This document shows, in pieces, positions 43,038 through 51,677 of a stretch of 64,000 nt of DNA. Origin of the DNA: Bacillus sp. AZ43 (GTDB lineage Bacteria > Actinomycetota > Actinomycetes > Mycobacteriales > Geodermatophilaceae); assembly GCA_004570425.1 (NCBI GenBank), contig SPQJ01000003.1, positions 62,001-126,000 on the forward strand, written 5' to 3'. The position numbers and the translations under genes are program-made. Each line of letters begins with the position of its first letter. Within the stretch, counting starts at the first letter, position 1. The notes beneath the pieces were generated by a model. That model was not told where the DNA came from, searched no databases, and worked only from the letters and a program-made list of their open reading frames with translations.

Positions 43038-43969
43038 GGAGTCTCCCCCGCCGGGGCCACGAGTGCGGCCAACGACCGGCCGGCGGCCGCCACTGGCTTC
43101 GGTAGCCGGTCGCCGGTCAGCCCGGCAATCTGCAGTTGCCGGTCGATCGGCACTGGGACCACCTGCCCCCGCGACCGCAACTCACGAAGCCGCGGACCGC
43201 AGCTGACCTCCACCAGCCGGGGCCAGCGGGCCGGGCCCACTGCGGCGACCGCCGCCTCGCCGCCGACGGCGGCGAGCAGCTGCTCGGTCTGCCGGACCGA
43301 CGGCACCGTCACCCGGGTGACGACGACGACCATCGCGCCGCCGACGACCGAACCGGGTGGATCGAGCAGCGTGCGGGTCAGCGACCAGCCGGCATCGACC
43401 ACCCTCAGGGGCTCAGCGTCGTCGGTCTCTGGTGGCGGCGGAAGCACTCCGTCGGCCGGATGCCGAGTGAGGCGGACGACGTCGAGTCGATTCCGGCGAC
43501 CGCGCCGCCAGGCCCCGTCCGTGCCCATCTCGATGGCCGGGGCCGCCACCAAGCCCGACTGGACAGGCTCGGCATAGTCGACCAGCTGCACACGCCTGGC
43601 TTCCGCCAGCCCTTCGGCCACGGCCAAGGCGACCGTCGAAGCGCCGGCGCCGGCGTGACCGGCCATCACCAGGACGACAGGATCGCCGACGTTGGACGCC
43701 ACCCACGGGATCGAACTGGCAGCCGGCCGGGAGGCAGCGACAGGACCCGCAGCGCGCGACGCCTGGCCTCTCCAAACGACGTCGAGATCGTTGAGGTCGT
43801 CGAAGTTCCCTGAGCGGATCGCGATGACGGCCGCGCGCATCGCCTCGACCGTCATCGGCCGTGCTCGACGAGAAGTCAGTGGGTCCGCGATCGCCATCGA
43901 TCCCGACGGCGGCGCGTCACGGCTCATCCGACCGCGCCGCGGTCCCCGACGCGGGGTTGGGCTCTGCAT
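43034..43969 (-). CDS. ParA/MinD-like P-loop protein, first gene of the secretion operon
   Basis: 311 residues. A P-loop-like GHAGAGASTVALAVAEGLAE (about residues 103-122) and QLVDYAEP (a Walker B-like step) mark a ParA/MinD-type NTPase, though the usual KGGxGKT lysine is replaced by an alanine-serine pattern, so ATP binding may be altered. The N-terminal 90 residues are variable. The start is uncertain; ATGs at 43927, 43897 and 43855 are possible. Upstream lies the best-spaced ACTGGAG pair, so this is probably the promoter-proximal gene of the leftward transfer operon. Confidence 0.65.
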   Translation of the reverse strand: MQSPTPRRGPRRGRMSRDAPPSGSMAIADPLTSRRARPMTVEAMRAAVIAIRSGNFDDLNDLDVVWRGQASRAAGPVAASRPAASSIPWVASNVGDPVVLVMAGHAGAGASTVALAVAEGLAEARRVQLVDYAEPVQSGLVAAPAIEMGTDGAWRRGRRNRLDVVRLTRHPADGVLPPPPETDDAEPLRVVDAGWSLTRTLLDPPGSVVGGAMVVVVTRVTVPSVRQTEQLLAAVGGEAAVAAVGPARWPRLVEVSCGPRLRELRSRGQVVPVPIDRQLQIAGLTGDRLPKPVAAAGRSLAALVAPAGETP

Positions 43970-43991
43970 GCGCCGACCGTGTCGTCCGGGC

Positions 43992-44022
43992 CTCCAGAAG
44001 TCCTCCAGTTAGCAAACTGGAG
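43992..44022 (-). promoter_or_regulatory. ACTGGAG operator before the secretion operon
   Basis: On the minus strand AACTGGAG is followed 11 bp later by TCTGGAG (43992-44010). The same spot is also a perfect dyad: CTCCAGTT AGCA AACTGGAG at 44003-44022. It lies about 25-50 bases upstream of the first gene of the leftward operon. A regulator binding both arrangements could switch the operon. Confidence 0.6.
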
Positions 44023-44092
44023 AGCGGTCATCGGCCGAGGTGAAGTGTGTGCCGGCGCTGGGGTGGTACCGAACGACTCTCACCGGCGGACG

Positions 44093-44110
44093 ACTGGAGG
44101 ATTACCGGAG
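44093..44110 (+). promoter_or_regulatory. Second ACTGGAG pair in the 44 kb intergenic region
   Basis: ACTGGAG (44093-44099) and ACCGGAG (44104-44110), again 11 bp apart but on the plus strand. No plus-strand gene follows; it may act on the leftward promoter about 85 bases away. Confidence 0.4.
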
Positions 44111-44157
44111 CCCCGACGCCGCACGCCGGCGGATGCCGGCCCTCGATCGGGTTTCGG

Positions 44158-44415
44158 TCAGGGACGCTGGGCACCCTGCCGTGGAGCGCCGACCGCGCGC
44201 CGTGGAACCCCGTGCTTGTCCAGCACGCGGCGGACTGCGGTGGGCGAACGGTCGATCAGCTCGGCGATCTGCCGCAGCGAGCGGCCGGCGGCGTACTCGG
44301 CGAGGACGAAGGCCTCCAGCTGCGTCTGCAGCCGCAGACTGGGCACGGTGCCGGTGCGGGCAGTACCGGCGAAGGCGGGCAGCGGGCGAAGCTGTGGCCG
44401 CGGCGGATAGGGCAT
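44158..44415 (-). CDS. Small helix-turn-helix protein
   Basis: 85 residues. EYAAGRSLRQIAELIDRSPT followed by AVRRVLDKHGVPRR is a typical resolvase/HTH_38-type helix-turn-helix, and the ends are basic. It may be a small regulator or the DNA-binding end of an invertase. It is 7 bases downstream of the 163-residue gene on the same strand, so it belongs to the end of the Tad transcript. Confidence 0.6.
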   Translation of the reverse strand: MPYPPRPQLRPLPAFAGTARTGTVPSLRLQTQLEAFVLAEYAAGRSLRQIAELIDRSPTAVRRVLDKHGVPRRAVGAPRQGAQRP

Positions 44416-44422
44416 GGCTGGA

Positions 44423-44914
44423 TCAGTGCCGAGCCGGCCAGGCGATCAGCGGTCCCAGCCGGAGGTCGGGGTCTACGCCCTGGCCGGCCGGAGCGCAGTG
44501 ATCGTGGCTGCCGGCGGCGTGCGCAAACGCAGCGAGCACCAGGCCGAGTCTGCGACGGTCCAGCGCCACCACCACGTCGGCAAGGTCGACCGGCCGGCCG
44601 TCGGCGAGGCTTACGGCTACCCGGAGCACCGCAAGCTCCTCCGGGCTGCCGGGCAGCCGCCCGTCGGCGAGGGCAGCGTCGAGCTCGGCCCACTCAATGC
44701 GCGCCCACATCTGCCCGCCGACCGGCTCGGCCTCCACCGTGATCATCCCAGCGGCGGGCAGATGAGCCGGCCAGTAACCGTCGTTGGCGAGCAGCAGCAC
44801 GGCGGCCTCGGCGGCGTAGTCACCGACCGCGGCATTCAGCAGCGCGACCTCTACCTCGTCGAGGTCGAGGTCGGCGGCGATCGGGTCGATGATGACCAGC
44901 GTCTCTCCTTCCAT
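44423..44914 (-). CDS. Hypothetical protein at the end of the Tad operon
   Basis: 163 residues (MEGETLVIIDPIAADLDLDE). Acidic, with ADGRPVDLADVVVALDRRRL and an aromatic end. No membrane segment and no domain recognised. Located between the LysM-BTAD gene and the small HTH gene. Confidence 0.55.
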   Translation of the reverse strand: MEGETLVIIDPIAADLDLDEVEVALLNAAVGDYAAEAAVLLLANDGYWPAHLPAAGMITVEAEPVGGQMWARIEWAELDAALADGRLPGSPEELAVLRVAVSLADGRPVDLADVVVALDRRRLGLVLAAFAHAAGSHDHCAPAGQGVDPDLRLGPLIAWPARH

Positions 44915-45056
44915 CCCGAGGGCCTGCGCACTCGAGTGTGGTCAGCAGGTACGACACCTCGACCTGCCGGCGAAGGTCCCGGACGTCCCGGACTGCGGTT
45001 CGTCCAGGTTGGACGCTTCCCTCGTTGTGGTGGATGCAGCCAGCGGCCGTCGTCAC
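44820..45056 (-). CDS. Possible small overlapping gene
   Basis: A GTG overlaps the stop of the LysM-BTAD gene (GTGA), opening a 78-codon frame. The first 50 residues (VTTAAGCIHHNEGSVQPGRT, then VRDVRDLRRQVEVSYLLTTL) look real, but the end runs 95 bases into the next gene and is Arg-rich, like a shadow frame. It is kept because of the coupling overlap and because it fills the only gap. Confidence 0.3.
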   Translation of the reverse strand: MTTAAGCIHHNEGSVQPGRTAVRDVRDLRRQVEVSYLLTTLECAGPRDGRRDAGHHRPDRRRPRPRRGRGRAAECRGR

Positions 45057-48000
45057 GAGGCACGGTCGAGGAACTGCCGGCGGGCGCGGTTGATGGTCTC
45101 CGCGGTGCTCATGGGCAGGTCCATCTCGTCCTCACCGTCGTGGACGGCCACGATGCGAGCGACGTAGGTCTCGGCCTCGGCGCGGTTGCCCTGGTGGTAG
45201 GCCACCCACATCGCGTCCAGCAGCACTTGTTCGTCGTCCGGCGCCACAAGCAGGGCGGTGGCCGAGGCGGTGCCGGCGGCGGCCAGGTCGCCGTCGGCGA
45301 GGGCGGCGGTGACGACCTGGTGGGCGACGTCGCAGACCGCGGCGGTGAGTGTGAGGTCCAAGCCGTCCAGCCACTCGTAGCCGGCCGGGCGCTGGGCGAA
45401 CGGCGAGCCAGACACCAGCTGAAGGGCGGCCAGCAGGTCGGGCAGGCCGTCGTTTCCGCGGACAGCGGCGCGGGCGCGCAGCTGGCGGAAGAGGTCGGCG
45501 TCGACAAGCACGCCGGTCAACGTGTAGCGGCCGCGGTGGCCGGAACTGACGTGCTTTTGGCCGGTGGCGGGATCGGTGCCCAACCAGGCGCGGGCGCCGG
45601 CGGTGACCCGGTGGACGTAGGCGCGGGCGCTGACCGGGTCGGCCCTGCCGCCGCGGGCAGGCTGCAGCGCGGTGGCGGCCTCGTCGGCGGTGGCGCCGTG
45701 CGGGCGGGTGGCGAGGTAGGCGACCGTCTCCTCGTAACGGCGCCGCAGCCCGGACCGGGCGACGGCCGCCTCATCACCGTGCGCGCTCAGGGTGACCGGT
45801 CCGAGCAGCGTCAGCCGCGGCCGGGCGCATTCTGGCGACCACCAGTCGGCGAGATCGCGGTCGAGTTGGGCGAGGTCGTCCTCGATCCGGCTGCGCATGT
45901 CGGCTGGCGCCGCACGCCCCGGCGCCTCGGCGGCATCGCTCGCCGACGACGTCGTTCGGGCGGCAATGTCGGTCGGCGAGCGCGGCGTGGCATCGCCTGC
46001 TGCAGCAGTGGTGGACCTGCGTACGACCGTCTGCGGGGCGGCCAGTTGGACCCGTGGCTCGGTGATGCCCGAATCGGATGCGTCGTTGCGGAGGGCGCCG
46101 GCGGCGTCGGTGTGCACCTGCCAGGGGCGGTCGCCGGCGGCGACGGGGATTGGGTCGTCATTGGAGTCACGCTCGAAGGCCAGCAGCGTGGCGATGTCGC
46201 GACCCTGCTCGGCGGTCAGTTGTGGAGCCGGTAGCCGCAGCCCCAGTGCCGGAATGAGCAGCGACCCGTCGTCCGTCAGCGTCAGCAGCCACTCGTCGCC
46301 GGCCTCCCCCGCGTCGACGCCGAGCACGAGTGCGACCGCGGCGCGCCGCTCGCGGGCGGGCAAAGCAGCGGCGGCCTCGGTCAGTTCGCCGCCCTGATCT
46401 GGCGTCTGTGGGTTGAGGACGACCTGCGGCATCCAGCCGTCCCCCGCTCCGGCCCGCAACCGCCCGTCCAGCACGTCGTCGGTGTCGCGCTCGGCCGCTT
46501 CCCGCAGCGCGGCGTGCAGAGCGGGATCGTTGGCGGTGTCGGTCGGTTGGACCCGGTGCGGTGCCAGGTCGAGCAGTTCCTCGCCGAAACCAACGGTGGT
46601 GACAGTGAGGTGGTCCGACCAGCTGTTGACGGCCAGTTCGGCGGCCAGGTGCCGGGCGAAGTCCGTGCGGCGGTCGGCCGGTCCGGTCACGTACACGGCG
46701 CCGAGGCGTTCCAGGTCGAGCAGCCAACGGTCGCCGCCGTCGGTCCCGATGGTGACCAGGGTCGGATATGGCGCCAGGCGAGCCCGGACCACTTCGGTGG
46801 CCACGCCGGTGTCCCGGTCCAGCCGCACGAACCACCACAGGCCGGTGTCATCGGCGGTCCACGGTTCGGGCGGCGGACTGTCGGCCGGGGCGTGCAGCCG
46901 CAGCTCGAGCCGGCCGCCGTGCAGTCGGGCGGCGACAACGTCGGGCATCAGCCCGTCTGGGTGCTCGGAGATCCGGACGGCGAGTCCGCGCAGCGCCAGG
47001 TCGAGCGCGTCGTAGTCGGCCGTACCCGCGTCGGCCGCCGAGGTGACGACCGTCTGGGTGGCCGACAGCCCCTTCGGGAGGGGAATCAGCCGTCGGCCAG
47101 GGCGGCGGCGGCGCAGCCGCTGGCGGCGGTGCGCCAGCCACGTCGCGCCCACGCCTGCGGCGAGCAGTGCCCCGCTGCCGGCGAGAACGGCCGCCAGTTC
47201 CGCCGGGAACTGGTCCCCGTCGGCATCGAGGGCATCAGCGTCGACTGCCGACTGCACCGGTTCCTCGGCTGGACTCTGCGATGTCGGCGAGGCGGCGGAG
47301 GTCGATGAGGGCTCCGCCGGCACGGCTGGCTCGTCCTCATGCGGCGGGGGTGGCGGCGGTGCCTCCTCAGCCGGTGGTTCGGGGGTGGCGGGCGAAAAAG
47401 AGCCAGCGGCTGCCGGGTCTACGGGCGGGAGGTCGAGGACCTGCCCGGGGAGGATCAGGTCGGGATCGGTGAATCGGCCGCCGCCGGGAAGGGGTTCGCC
47501 GGCATTGAGGGCGTAGATCGGCTGCCAGCCGTCCAGGCCGTGTTGCTCGGCGATGTCGGTGAGGGTGTCGCCGGGCCCCACGGTCACCTCGCCGGCCGTC
47601 CTGTCGACCACGGGGACGCTGGCGTCGGGCGGAAGGATCAATACCCAGCCCGGACGGATCAGCCCCGGGTCGATGAGGATCGCGCCGTCAGGCTGGGGCC
47701 GGCCGCGGTTGAGCTCGAGGATTTCCTCGAAACGGGTCCAGTCGCCCAGGTAGCGGGCGGCGATGCGGCCGAGAGTGTCGCGCGGCTGCACCGAGTAGGT
47801 CGGACCGGCCGCGGGAGGTGCGGTAGGCGGGGTGTCGGCTGGCGGGGCGGGCGCCGGCGGCGGCTCCTCGTGGTCAAGCGGCTGTTCGGCGACGACCGGC
47901 GGACCGGCCACGGCCGGAGCGGCCAACAGCGGTGCGCTGGCGAAACCGAGGACGGCGGCCACCAGAAGGCCGGCGAGCTGCTGTGGGACCGCCAGGCCGG

Positions 48001-48292
48001 GCAGCCGCAGCGGTGGCAGTCCGCGCAACTGACTGACGAGCTCGACGGCCACCGACAGGGCGAAGCACGCCCAGGCACTCCAGCCGATCACCACGAGCAG
48101 TCCGAGGAAGACGGCGCCGGTGTCCGGTCCGCTCAGCGCAGTGGTCACCTCCACCCAGGAGGGCAGCTCGTCGGGCAGGTAAGCGCCACCGAGGTGCCAT
48201 AGCGCAATCGGGACGCCGGCGACGGCGGCCGCCAACACCAGAAGGGCGAGCAGCTGGCGCAGCACGTCGAATGCCCGCGGTGGCGTGGTCAT
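45053..48292 (-). CDS. LysM-BTAD membrane protein of the Tad operon
   Basis: 1079 residues from the ATG overlapping the TadG-like stop. Three hydrophobic spans (about 12-33, 58-88 and 103-128) are followed by two LysM domains (about 165-215, SVQPRDTLGRIAARYLGDW, and about 236-285, VTVGPGDTLTDIAEQHGLDG) in Pro-rich linkers, a fourth span near 372-392, a long cytoplasmic region and a C-terminal winged helix plus BTAD (bacterial transcriptional activator) region from about 865 (LTLLGPVTLSAHGDEAAVAR, then VDADLFRQLRARAAVRGNDG). Combining cell-wall binding and a SARP/BTAD module in one membrane protein suggests envelope-sensing control. Such proteins also occur in other actinobacterial Tad clusters. 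Confidence 0.75.
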   Translation of the reverse strand: MTTPPRAFDVLRQLLALLVLAAAVAGVPIALWHLGGAYLPDELPSWVEVTTALSGPDTGAVFLGLLVVIGWSAWACFALSVAVELVSQLRGLPPLRLPGLAVPQQLAGLLVAAVLGFASAPLLAAPAVAGPPVVAEQPLDHEEPPPAPAPPADTPPTAPPAAGPTYSVQPRDTLGRIAARYLGDWTRFEEILELNRGRPQPDGAILIDPGLIRPGWVLILPPDASVPVVDRTAGEVTVGPGDTLTDIAEQHGLDGWQPIYALNAGEPLPGGGRFTDPDLILPGQVLDLPPVDPAAAGSFSPATPEPPAEEAPPPPPPHEDEPAVPAEPSSTSAASPTSQSPAEEPVQSAVDADALDADGDQFPAELAAVLAGSGALLAAGVGATWLAHRRQRLRRRRPGRRLIPLPKGLSATQTVVTSAADAGTADYDALDLALRGLAVRISEHPDGLMPDVVAARLHGGRLELRLHAPADSPPPEPWTADDTGLWWFVRLDRDTGVATEVVRARLAPYPTLVTIGTDGGDRWLLDLERLGAVYVTGPADRRTDFARHLAAELAVNSWSDHLTVTTVGFGEELLDLAPHRVQPTDTANDPALHAALREAAERDTDDVLDGRLRAGAGDGWMPQVVLNPQTPDQGGELTEAAAALPARERRAAVALVLGVDAGEAGDEWLLTLTDDGSLLIPALGLRLPAPQLTAEQGRDIATLLAFERDSNDDPIPVAAGDRPWQVHTDAAGALRNDASDSGITEPRVQLAAPQTVVRRSTTAAAGDATPRSPTDIAARTTSSASDAAEAPGRAAPADMRSRIEDDLAQLDRDLADWWSPECARPRLTLLGPVTLSAHGDEAAVARSGLRRRYEETVAYLATRPHGATADEAATALQPARGGRADPVSARAYVHRVTAGARAWLGTDPATGQKHVSSGHRGRYTLTGVLVDADLFRQLRARAAVRGNDGLPDLLAALQLVSGSPFAQRPAGYEWLDGLDLTLTAAVCDVAHQVVTAALADGDLAAAGTASATALLVAPDDEQVLLDAMWVAYHQGNRAEAETYVARIVAVHDGEDEMDLPMSTAETINRARRQFLDRAS

Positions 48293-48735
48293 GGGCCCGC
48301 TCCCCCGTTCTGGCCGGTCCCTGTGATCAGGTCGGCGGTGCCGGAGCCCTCCACCGTGAGGGTGGAGATGCCGATCAGGCCCAGGAAGGTGGTGGGCTGG
48401 GTGATCGTGGTGGTCACGTACAGGGTGTCGCCGTCGACGACCGTCACCGCGCCCTGCACGTCGTTGCGGTCGAGGTAGTCCTGCGCGGCGGCGACAGCGG
48501 CGGTCGGGTCGACCTGCACCTGTCCGGCGAGGGCCGCGGAGATGTCGAGGGCCTGTCCGCCCGCGCGCGCCGCCTCGTCGGCGATGGCGTTGGCGCGCTG
48601 GGTCGCGGCCACCTTCGCGCCGCCGTCGACGGCCAGCCCGATGATGAGCAGCAGCCCGGGAACGAGAACGGCGAGGAAGACACTGATGGCGCCGCGCTCT
48701 CCGTCCGGCCGCCGGTGTCCGTGGTAGCCGGTCAT
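48289..48735 (-). CDS. TadG/TadE-like pseudopilin-type protein
   Basis: 148 residues. RGAISVFLAVLVPGLLLIIG resembles the TadE/TadG N-terminal helix, but the residue five after the expected cut site is Phe, not Glu, so prepilin-peptidase processing is doubtful. The rest is a small secreted domain (RANAIADEAARAGGQALDIS). It overlaps both neighbours by 3-4 bases. Confidence 0.7.
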   Translation of the reverse strand: MTGYHGHRRPDGERGAISVFLAVLVPGLLLIIGLAVDGGAKVAATQRANAIADEAARAGGQALDISAALAGQVQVDPTAAVAAAQDYLDRNDVQGAVTVVDGDTLYVTTTITQPTTFLGLIGISTLTVEGSGTADLITGTGQNGGAGP

Positions 48736-49157
48736 CGTTCGCGGTAGGCGTCGATGGGGCTGATGAAGGAGGCTTCGACGGTGACCGAGCCGGGGAGGCC
48801 GGGGGCCAACAGGTCGGCCATGCCGACCACGCAGGTGATCGACACCGTGACGTCGCCCGGCTGGCCGAGCGGGGCTTGGAACCCCGCGGTGTCGACGTCC
48901 ACCGTGGTGCGCTCGCAGCGCAGATCCTGAGCGGCCAGGGTGCGCTCCGCCTGGGCGCCGGCCCGTGCGGCGGCGGTGGCAGCGTCGCGGGCGAGCGATG
49001 CCTCCCGCGCGGCGGCTCGTGCGGCCTCTTGGACGGCACCCTCGGCGATCTGGGTGCGGCCGGCGACGACGGCGAAGGACAGCAGCAGGAGGAGCGCCGG
49101 GGCCAGCAGCGCCAGCTCGACCGACACCGACCCCCGCTCCCTGGCCTGGGCATTCAT
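48732..49157 (-). CDS. TadE-like pseudopilin
   Basis: 141 residues. The start RERGSVSVELALLAPALLLL has the prepilin pattern with Glu five residues after the Gly. A helical secreted region follows and a C-terminal domain (VTVSITCVVGMADLLAPGLP). It probably caps or assembles the Flp pilus. Coupled by ATGA on both sides. Confidence 0.75.
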   Translation of the reverse strand: MNAQARERGSVSVELALLAPALLLLLSFAVVAGRTQIAEGAVQEAARAAAREASLARDAATAAARAGAQAERTLAAQDLRCERTTVDVDTAGFQAPLGQPGDVTVSITCVVGMADLLAPGLPGSVTVEASFISPIDAYRER

Positions 49158-49525
49158 GGCGTGGGCCGTTCCACCGGGCCGACGGCGGTCTGGGTCACCG
49201 ACCAGCCCGACAGGCCGGGGAAGAGGCTGAGCGAGCTGCCGGTGACGGTCACCTCGATGCTGCTCGGCGAGCCGGTCACGGTCACGTTCCGGGCGACGAG
49301 CAGGTCCTGCGCGGTCTGGTCGAGGAAGCCCTCGGCGGCAGACTGGGCGCGCGCGGTCGAGGCAGGCTGCACGCGGCCCTCGCGGGCGCCCTCCTGGGCG
49401 GCGCCCAGCGCGATCGAGCGGGCGTAGAACCACAGAGCCGCCTGGATCAGCGTCATCACCAGCAGCAACACCACCGGGAAGGCGACCGCCAGTTCCACCG
49501 ACGCCGCACCGCGCTCGCCCGACAT
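49154..49525 (-). CDS. TadE-like pseudopilin
   Basis: 123 residues from the ATG giving MSGERGAASVELAVAFPVVL, with Glu five residues after the Gly of the presumed cut site and one hydrophobic helix. GSPSSIEVTVTGSSLSLFPG is the exposed part. The upstream open frame is not protein-like. About 100 bases separate it from the Flp gene before it. Confidence 0.75.
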   Translation of the reverse strand: MSGERGAASVELAVAFPVVLLLVMTLIQAALWFYARSIALGAAQEGAREGRVQPASTARAQSAAEGFLDQTAQDLLVARNVTVTGSPSSIEVTVTGSSLSLFPGLSGWSVTQTAVGPVERPTP

Positions 49526-49626
49526 CCGTCGGCGCCCCACGCCGCCGGCCCGGCTGCCCGTAGCAGGGCAGGGCCGGGACACGGCCGCAGGGCCACACGG
49601 GCCGGCGAGGTGAGGCACGGGCCGGG

Positions 49627-49824
49627 CTACTGGATCTGGGCCGACCGAGAGGTGACCGCGTTGGCGATCACGGCCACCAGCGCGACGGCGATGCCGATCA
49701 GCGCCACAGTGATGATCACCTGCTCGACCGACAGCGAGCCGCGCTCCGGCTCGTCGCGGAGATCGCGCAGCCGGTCGCGCAGCTGCGCGCCGACGACGGT
49801 CAGGAGAGTGAGTATCGAGGTCAT
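49627..49824 (-). CDS. Flp-like pilin
   Basis: 65 residues: a charged leader (RDRLRDLRDEPERG), then SLSVEQVIITVALIGIAVAL with Glu at position 5 after the Gly, then a short tail. That is the classic Flp/type IV pilin layout and the size of Flp pilins. It is the likely major pilin. No CpaA/TadV prepilin peptidase gene is visible in the window. Confidence 0.75.
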   Translation of the reverse strand: MTSILTLLTVVGAQLRDRLRDLRDEPERGSLSVEQVIITVALIGIAVALVAVIANAVTSRSAQIQ

Positions 49825-49854
49825 CGGGGTTCCTCTCGGATCGGGGTCACCGGG

Positions 49855-50769
49855 TCAGGTGGCCATGAGACGGGCCAGGGCGGGATAGAGGAAGAGCAGC
49901 AGAAAGGCGATCGACAGCAGGGCGACGGGAGCGGTGAGCTTTTCGCTGGCGGTGTTGGCCGCCGCCTCCTCCTCGGCCAGCAACTGGACCCGCAGCGACT
50001 GCGCGCGCGCCCGCAGCGTCGGCGCGATCGACGCGCCCTCCGAGGCGGCGACCTCGGCAATGTCAGCCACGTCGGCCAGCTCACCAACACCGGTGTCGGC
50101 GGCCATTCGGCGCAGGCCGTCCCACGGCGGATCGCCGGCCAGCCGGGCGGCGACCAGGGCGTCGGTGATCCGTCGGAACACCCAGCCCTCCCCCACGCCG
50201 GCGGCCCGCTCCAGGGCGATGGTGGGGCCCTCGCTGGCGTCGCGGCGCAGGCTGACCAGATCCAGATAGGACGCCAGCGCCCGCCGCATCTGACCGCGGG
50301 CCTCGGCGGCCTGGTCGCGCACGACCAGGTCTACGACGAGGAACAACACGCCAGCCAGCGCCAGCGATCCGGCCACCGGCACCACCACCGGCAGCCGGAC
50401 GCCGGTCATGCCGAGCACGGCGGTCAACAGTGGAACGAACACCGCGCCGAAGGCGGCCAGACCGACCTTGCGGGCGGCGTAACCCTCCGGCGTCCAGCCG
50501 ATCAGCGTCAGCGCCTGGGACGGCGCGCTCCTCCCGGCGGCGGGCAGCCGGGCGGCGGCCCAGGCACCGGCGCGGCCGGTTGCGCGTGCCCACCGGTCGC
50601 CTCCCTCCGGCATCGGCGCGACCGGGACAGGAGCCGCGCCCCCGTCGAGGCGGGCCAGCGCGTCGGCCAACCGCGGCTGCTCGACCACGAGAACAACCCG
50701 CAGCAGCAGGAACGCTCCGAGACCGACGAGCGCGCCGGAGCCGATCAGCAGTGCCTGGATGCCGCTCAT
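49855..50769 (-). CDS. tadC: TadC-like pilus inner-membrane protein
   Basis: 304 residues with four hydrophobic spans (about 5-28, 105-128, 130-150 and near the C-terminus) and a type II secretion F-like domain (LASYLDLVSLRRDASEGPTI, then EVAASEGASIAPTLRARAQS). This is the TadC member of the TadB/TadC pair, which anchor the pilus motor. Coupled to tadB by an ATGA overlap. Confidence 0.85.
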   Translation of the reverse strand: MSGIQALLIGSGALVGLGAFLLLRVVLVVEQPRLADALARLDGGAAPVPVAPMPEGGDRWARATGRAGAWAAARLPAAGRSAPSQALTLIGWTPEGYAARKVGLAAFGAVFVPLLTAVLGMTGVRLPVVVPVAGSLALAGVLFLVVDLVVRDQAAEARGQMRRALASYLDLVSLRRDASEGPTIALERAAGVGEGWVFRRITDALVAARLAGDPPWDGLRRMAADTGVGELADVADIAEVAASEGASIAPTLRARAQSLRVQLLAEEEAAANTASEKLTAPVALLSIAFLLLFLYPALARLMAT

Positions 50770-51677
50770 GGGACCGGCAGCTCGTTCGGCTCGAGACCGA
50801 GAACCCGCAGGCTGCGGTCGGGATCGACCAGGAAGCGTGGGGACGGCGCAGGGGCGGTGAGCCGGCGCATCCACAGCAGGCAGGCGACGATCAGCCCGGC
50901 GATAGCGGCCAGCACCAGCTGCCCGACTCCCGTGCCGTAGGGAGCCAGGTAGTCGCCGTTGAGCGCGGCCAGCGCGGATGCGGCGACGGTGATCAGCAGC
51001 AGCCACCGGGCATTCGCGCGGGGCTTGGCGCGGTCGGCCTCGACCTTGCGCCGCATGGTTACGTCCTCGGTGAGGCTTCCCGCCAGCTCGGTCAGCACCC
51101 GTGCCAGCCCCGGCCCGCGCAGCTCCGCACCCAGCAACAGGGCGGCGACGACCAGGTCCCCGGCGGCGTCGTCGAGATCGTCGGCGAAGGCCAGCAGCGC
51201 CCGGGACGTCGGCCAGCGCGCCTGAAGCCGCGCGGCCAGTGCCGCTACCTCCGCCGCGATCGGTTCGGGAGCGGTGCGGGCCGAACGAATCAGCGTCTGC
51301 TCCAGCCCCCCGCCCGCAGCGAGTACGTCGGAGGTGCGGCGCACCCACTCCTGCAGCGCCTCCAGCCGCTCCACGGTGGCGTTGCCGCCGGAGAACTGCG
51401 CCAGCAGCCACGGCACACCGATCACCGCCAACCCGGTCAGCACGCCAGCGACCGGCCAGCCCGAGGCCAGCCACACCACCGCCGCCGCAACGGCGGCGGC
51501 CACCCACAGCGCCCGCTGCCGCCGCACCGCCGGGCCGTCGGCCCGCGCCGTCGGACGCGGCTGGCGGCGCCGCGGCCGAGCCGGCGGTTCGGGGGCGGTG
51601 AGGGCGTGGGCGGCTAGCAGCAGGCCGCCCATCAGCAGCGCCCCGCAGACGCCGGCAAGCAACCCCGTGCCGCTCAC
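50766..51677 (-). CDS. tadB: TadB-like pilus inner-membrane protein
   Basis: 303 residues from a GTG overlapping the tadA stop (GTGA). Hydrophobic spans lie near the N-terminus and C-terminus with a type II secretion F domain between (EALQEWVRRTSDVLAAGGGL, then VLTELAGSLTEDVTMRRKVE, which carries the conserved acidic region). Partner of TadC and TadA in pilus assembly. Confidence 0.85.
   Translation of the reverse strand: MSGTGLLAGVCGALLMGGLLLAAHALTAPEPPARPRRRQPRPTARADGPAVRRQRALWVAAAVAAAVVWLASGWPVAGVLTGLAVIGVPWLLAQFSGGNATVERLEALQEWVRRTSDVLAAGGGLEQTLIRSARTAPEPIAAEVAALAARLQARWPTSRALLAFADDLDDAAGDLVVAALLLGAELRGPGLARVLTELAGSLTEDVTMRRKVEADRAKPRANARWLLLITVAASALAALNGDYLAPYGTGVGQLVLAAIAGLIVACLLWMRRLTAPAPSPRFLVDPDRSLRVLGLEPNELPVP

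Noticed and set aside
45053-49153. Reading the LysM-BTAD gene as 1366 codons
   Set aside because: The first 287 codons overlap two TadE-like genes and are low-complexity. The ATG at 48292 overlaps the preceding stop, like its neighbours.
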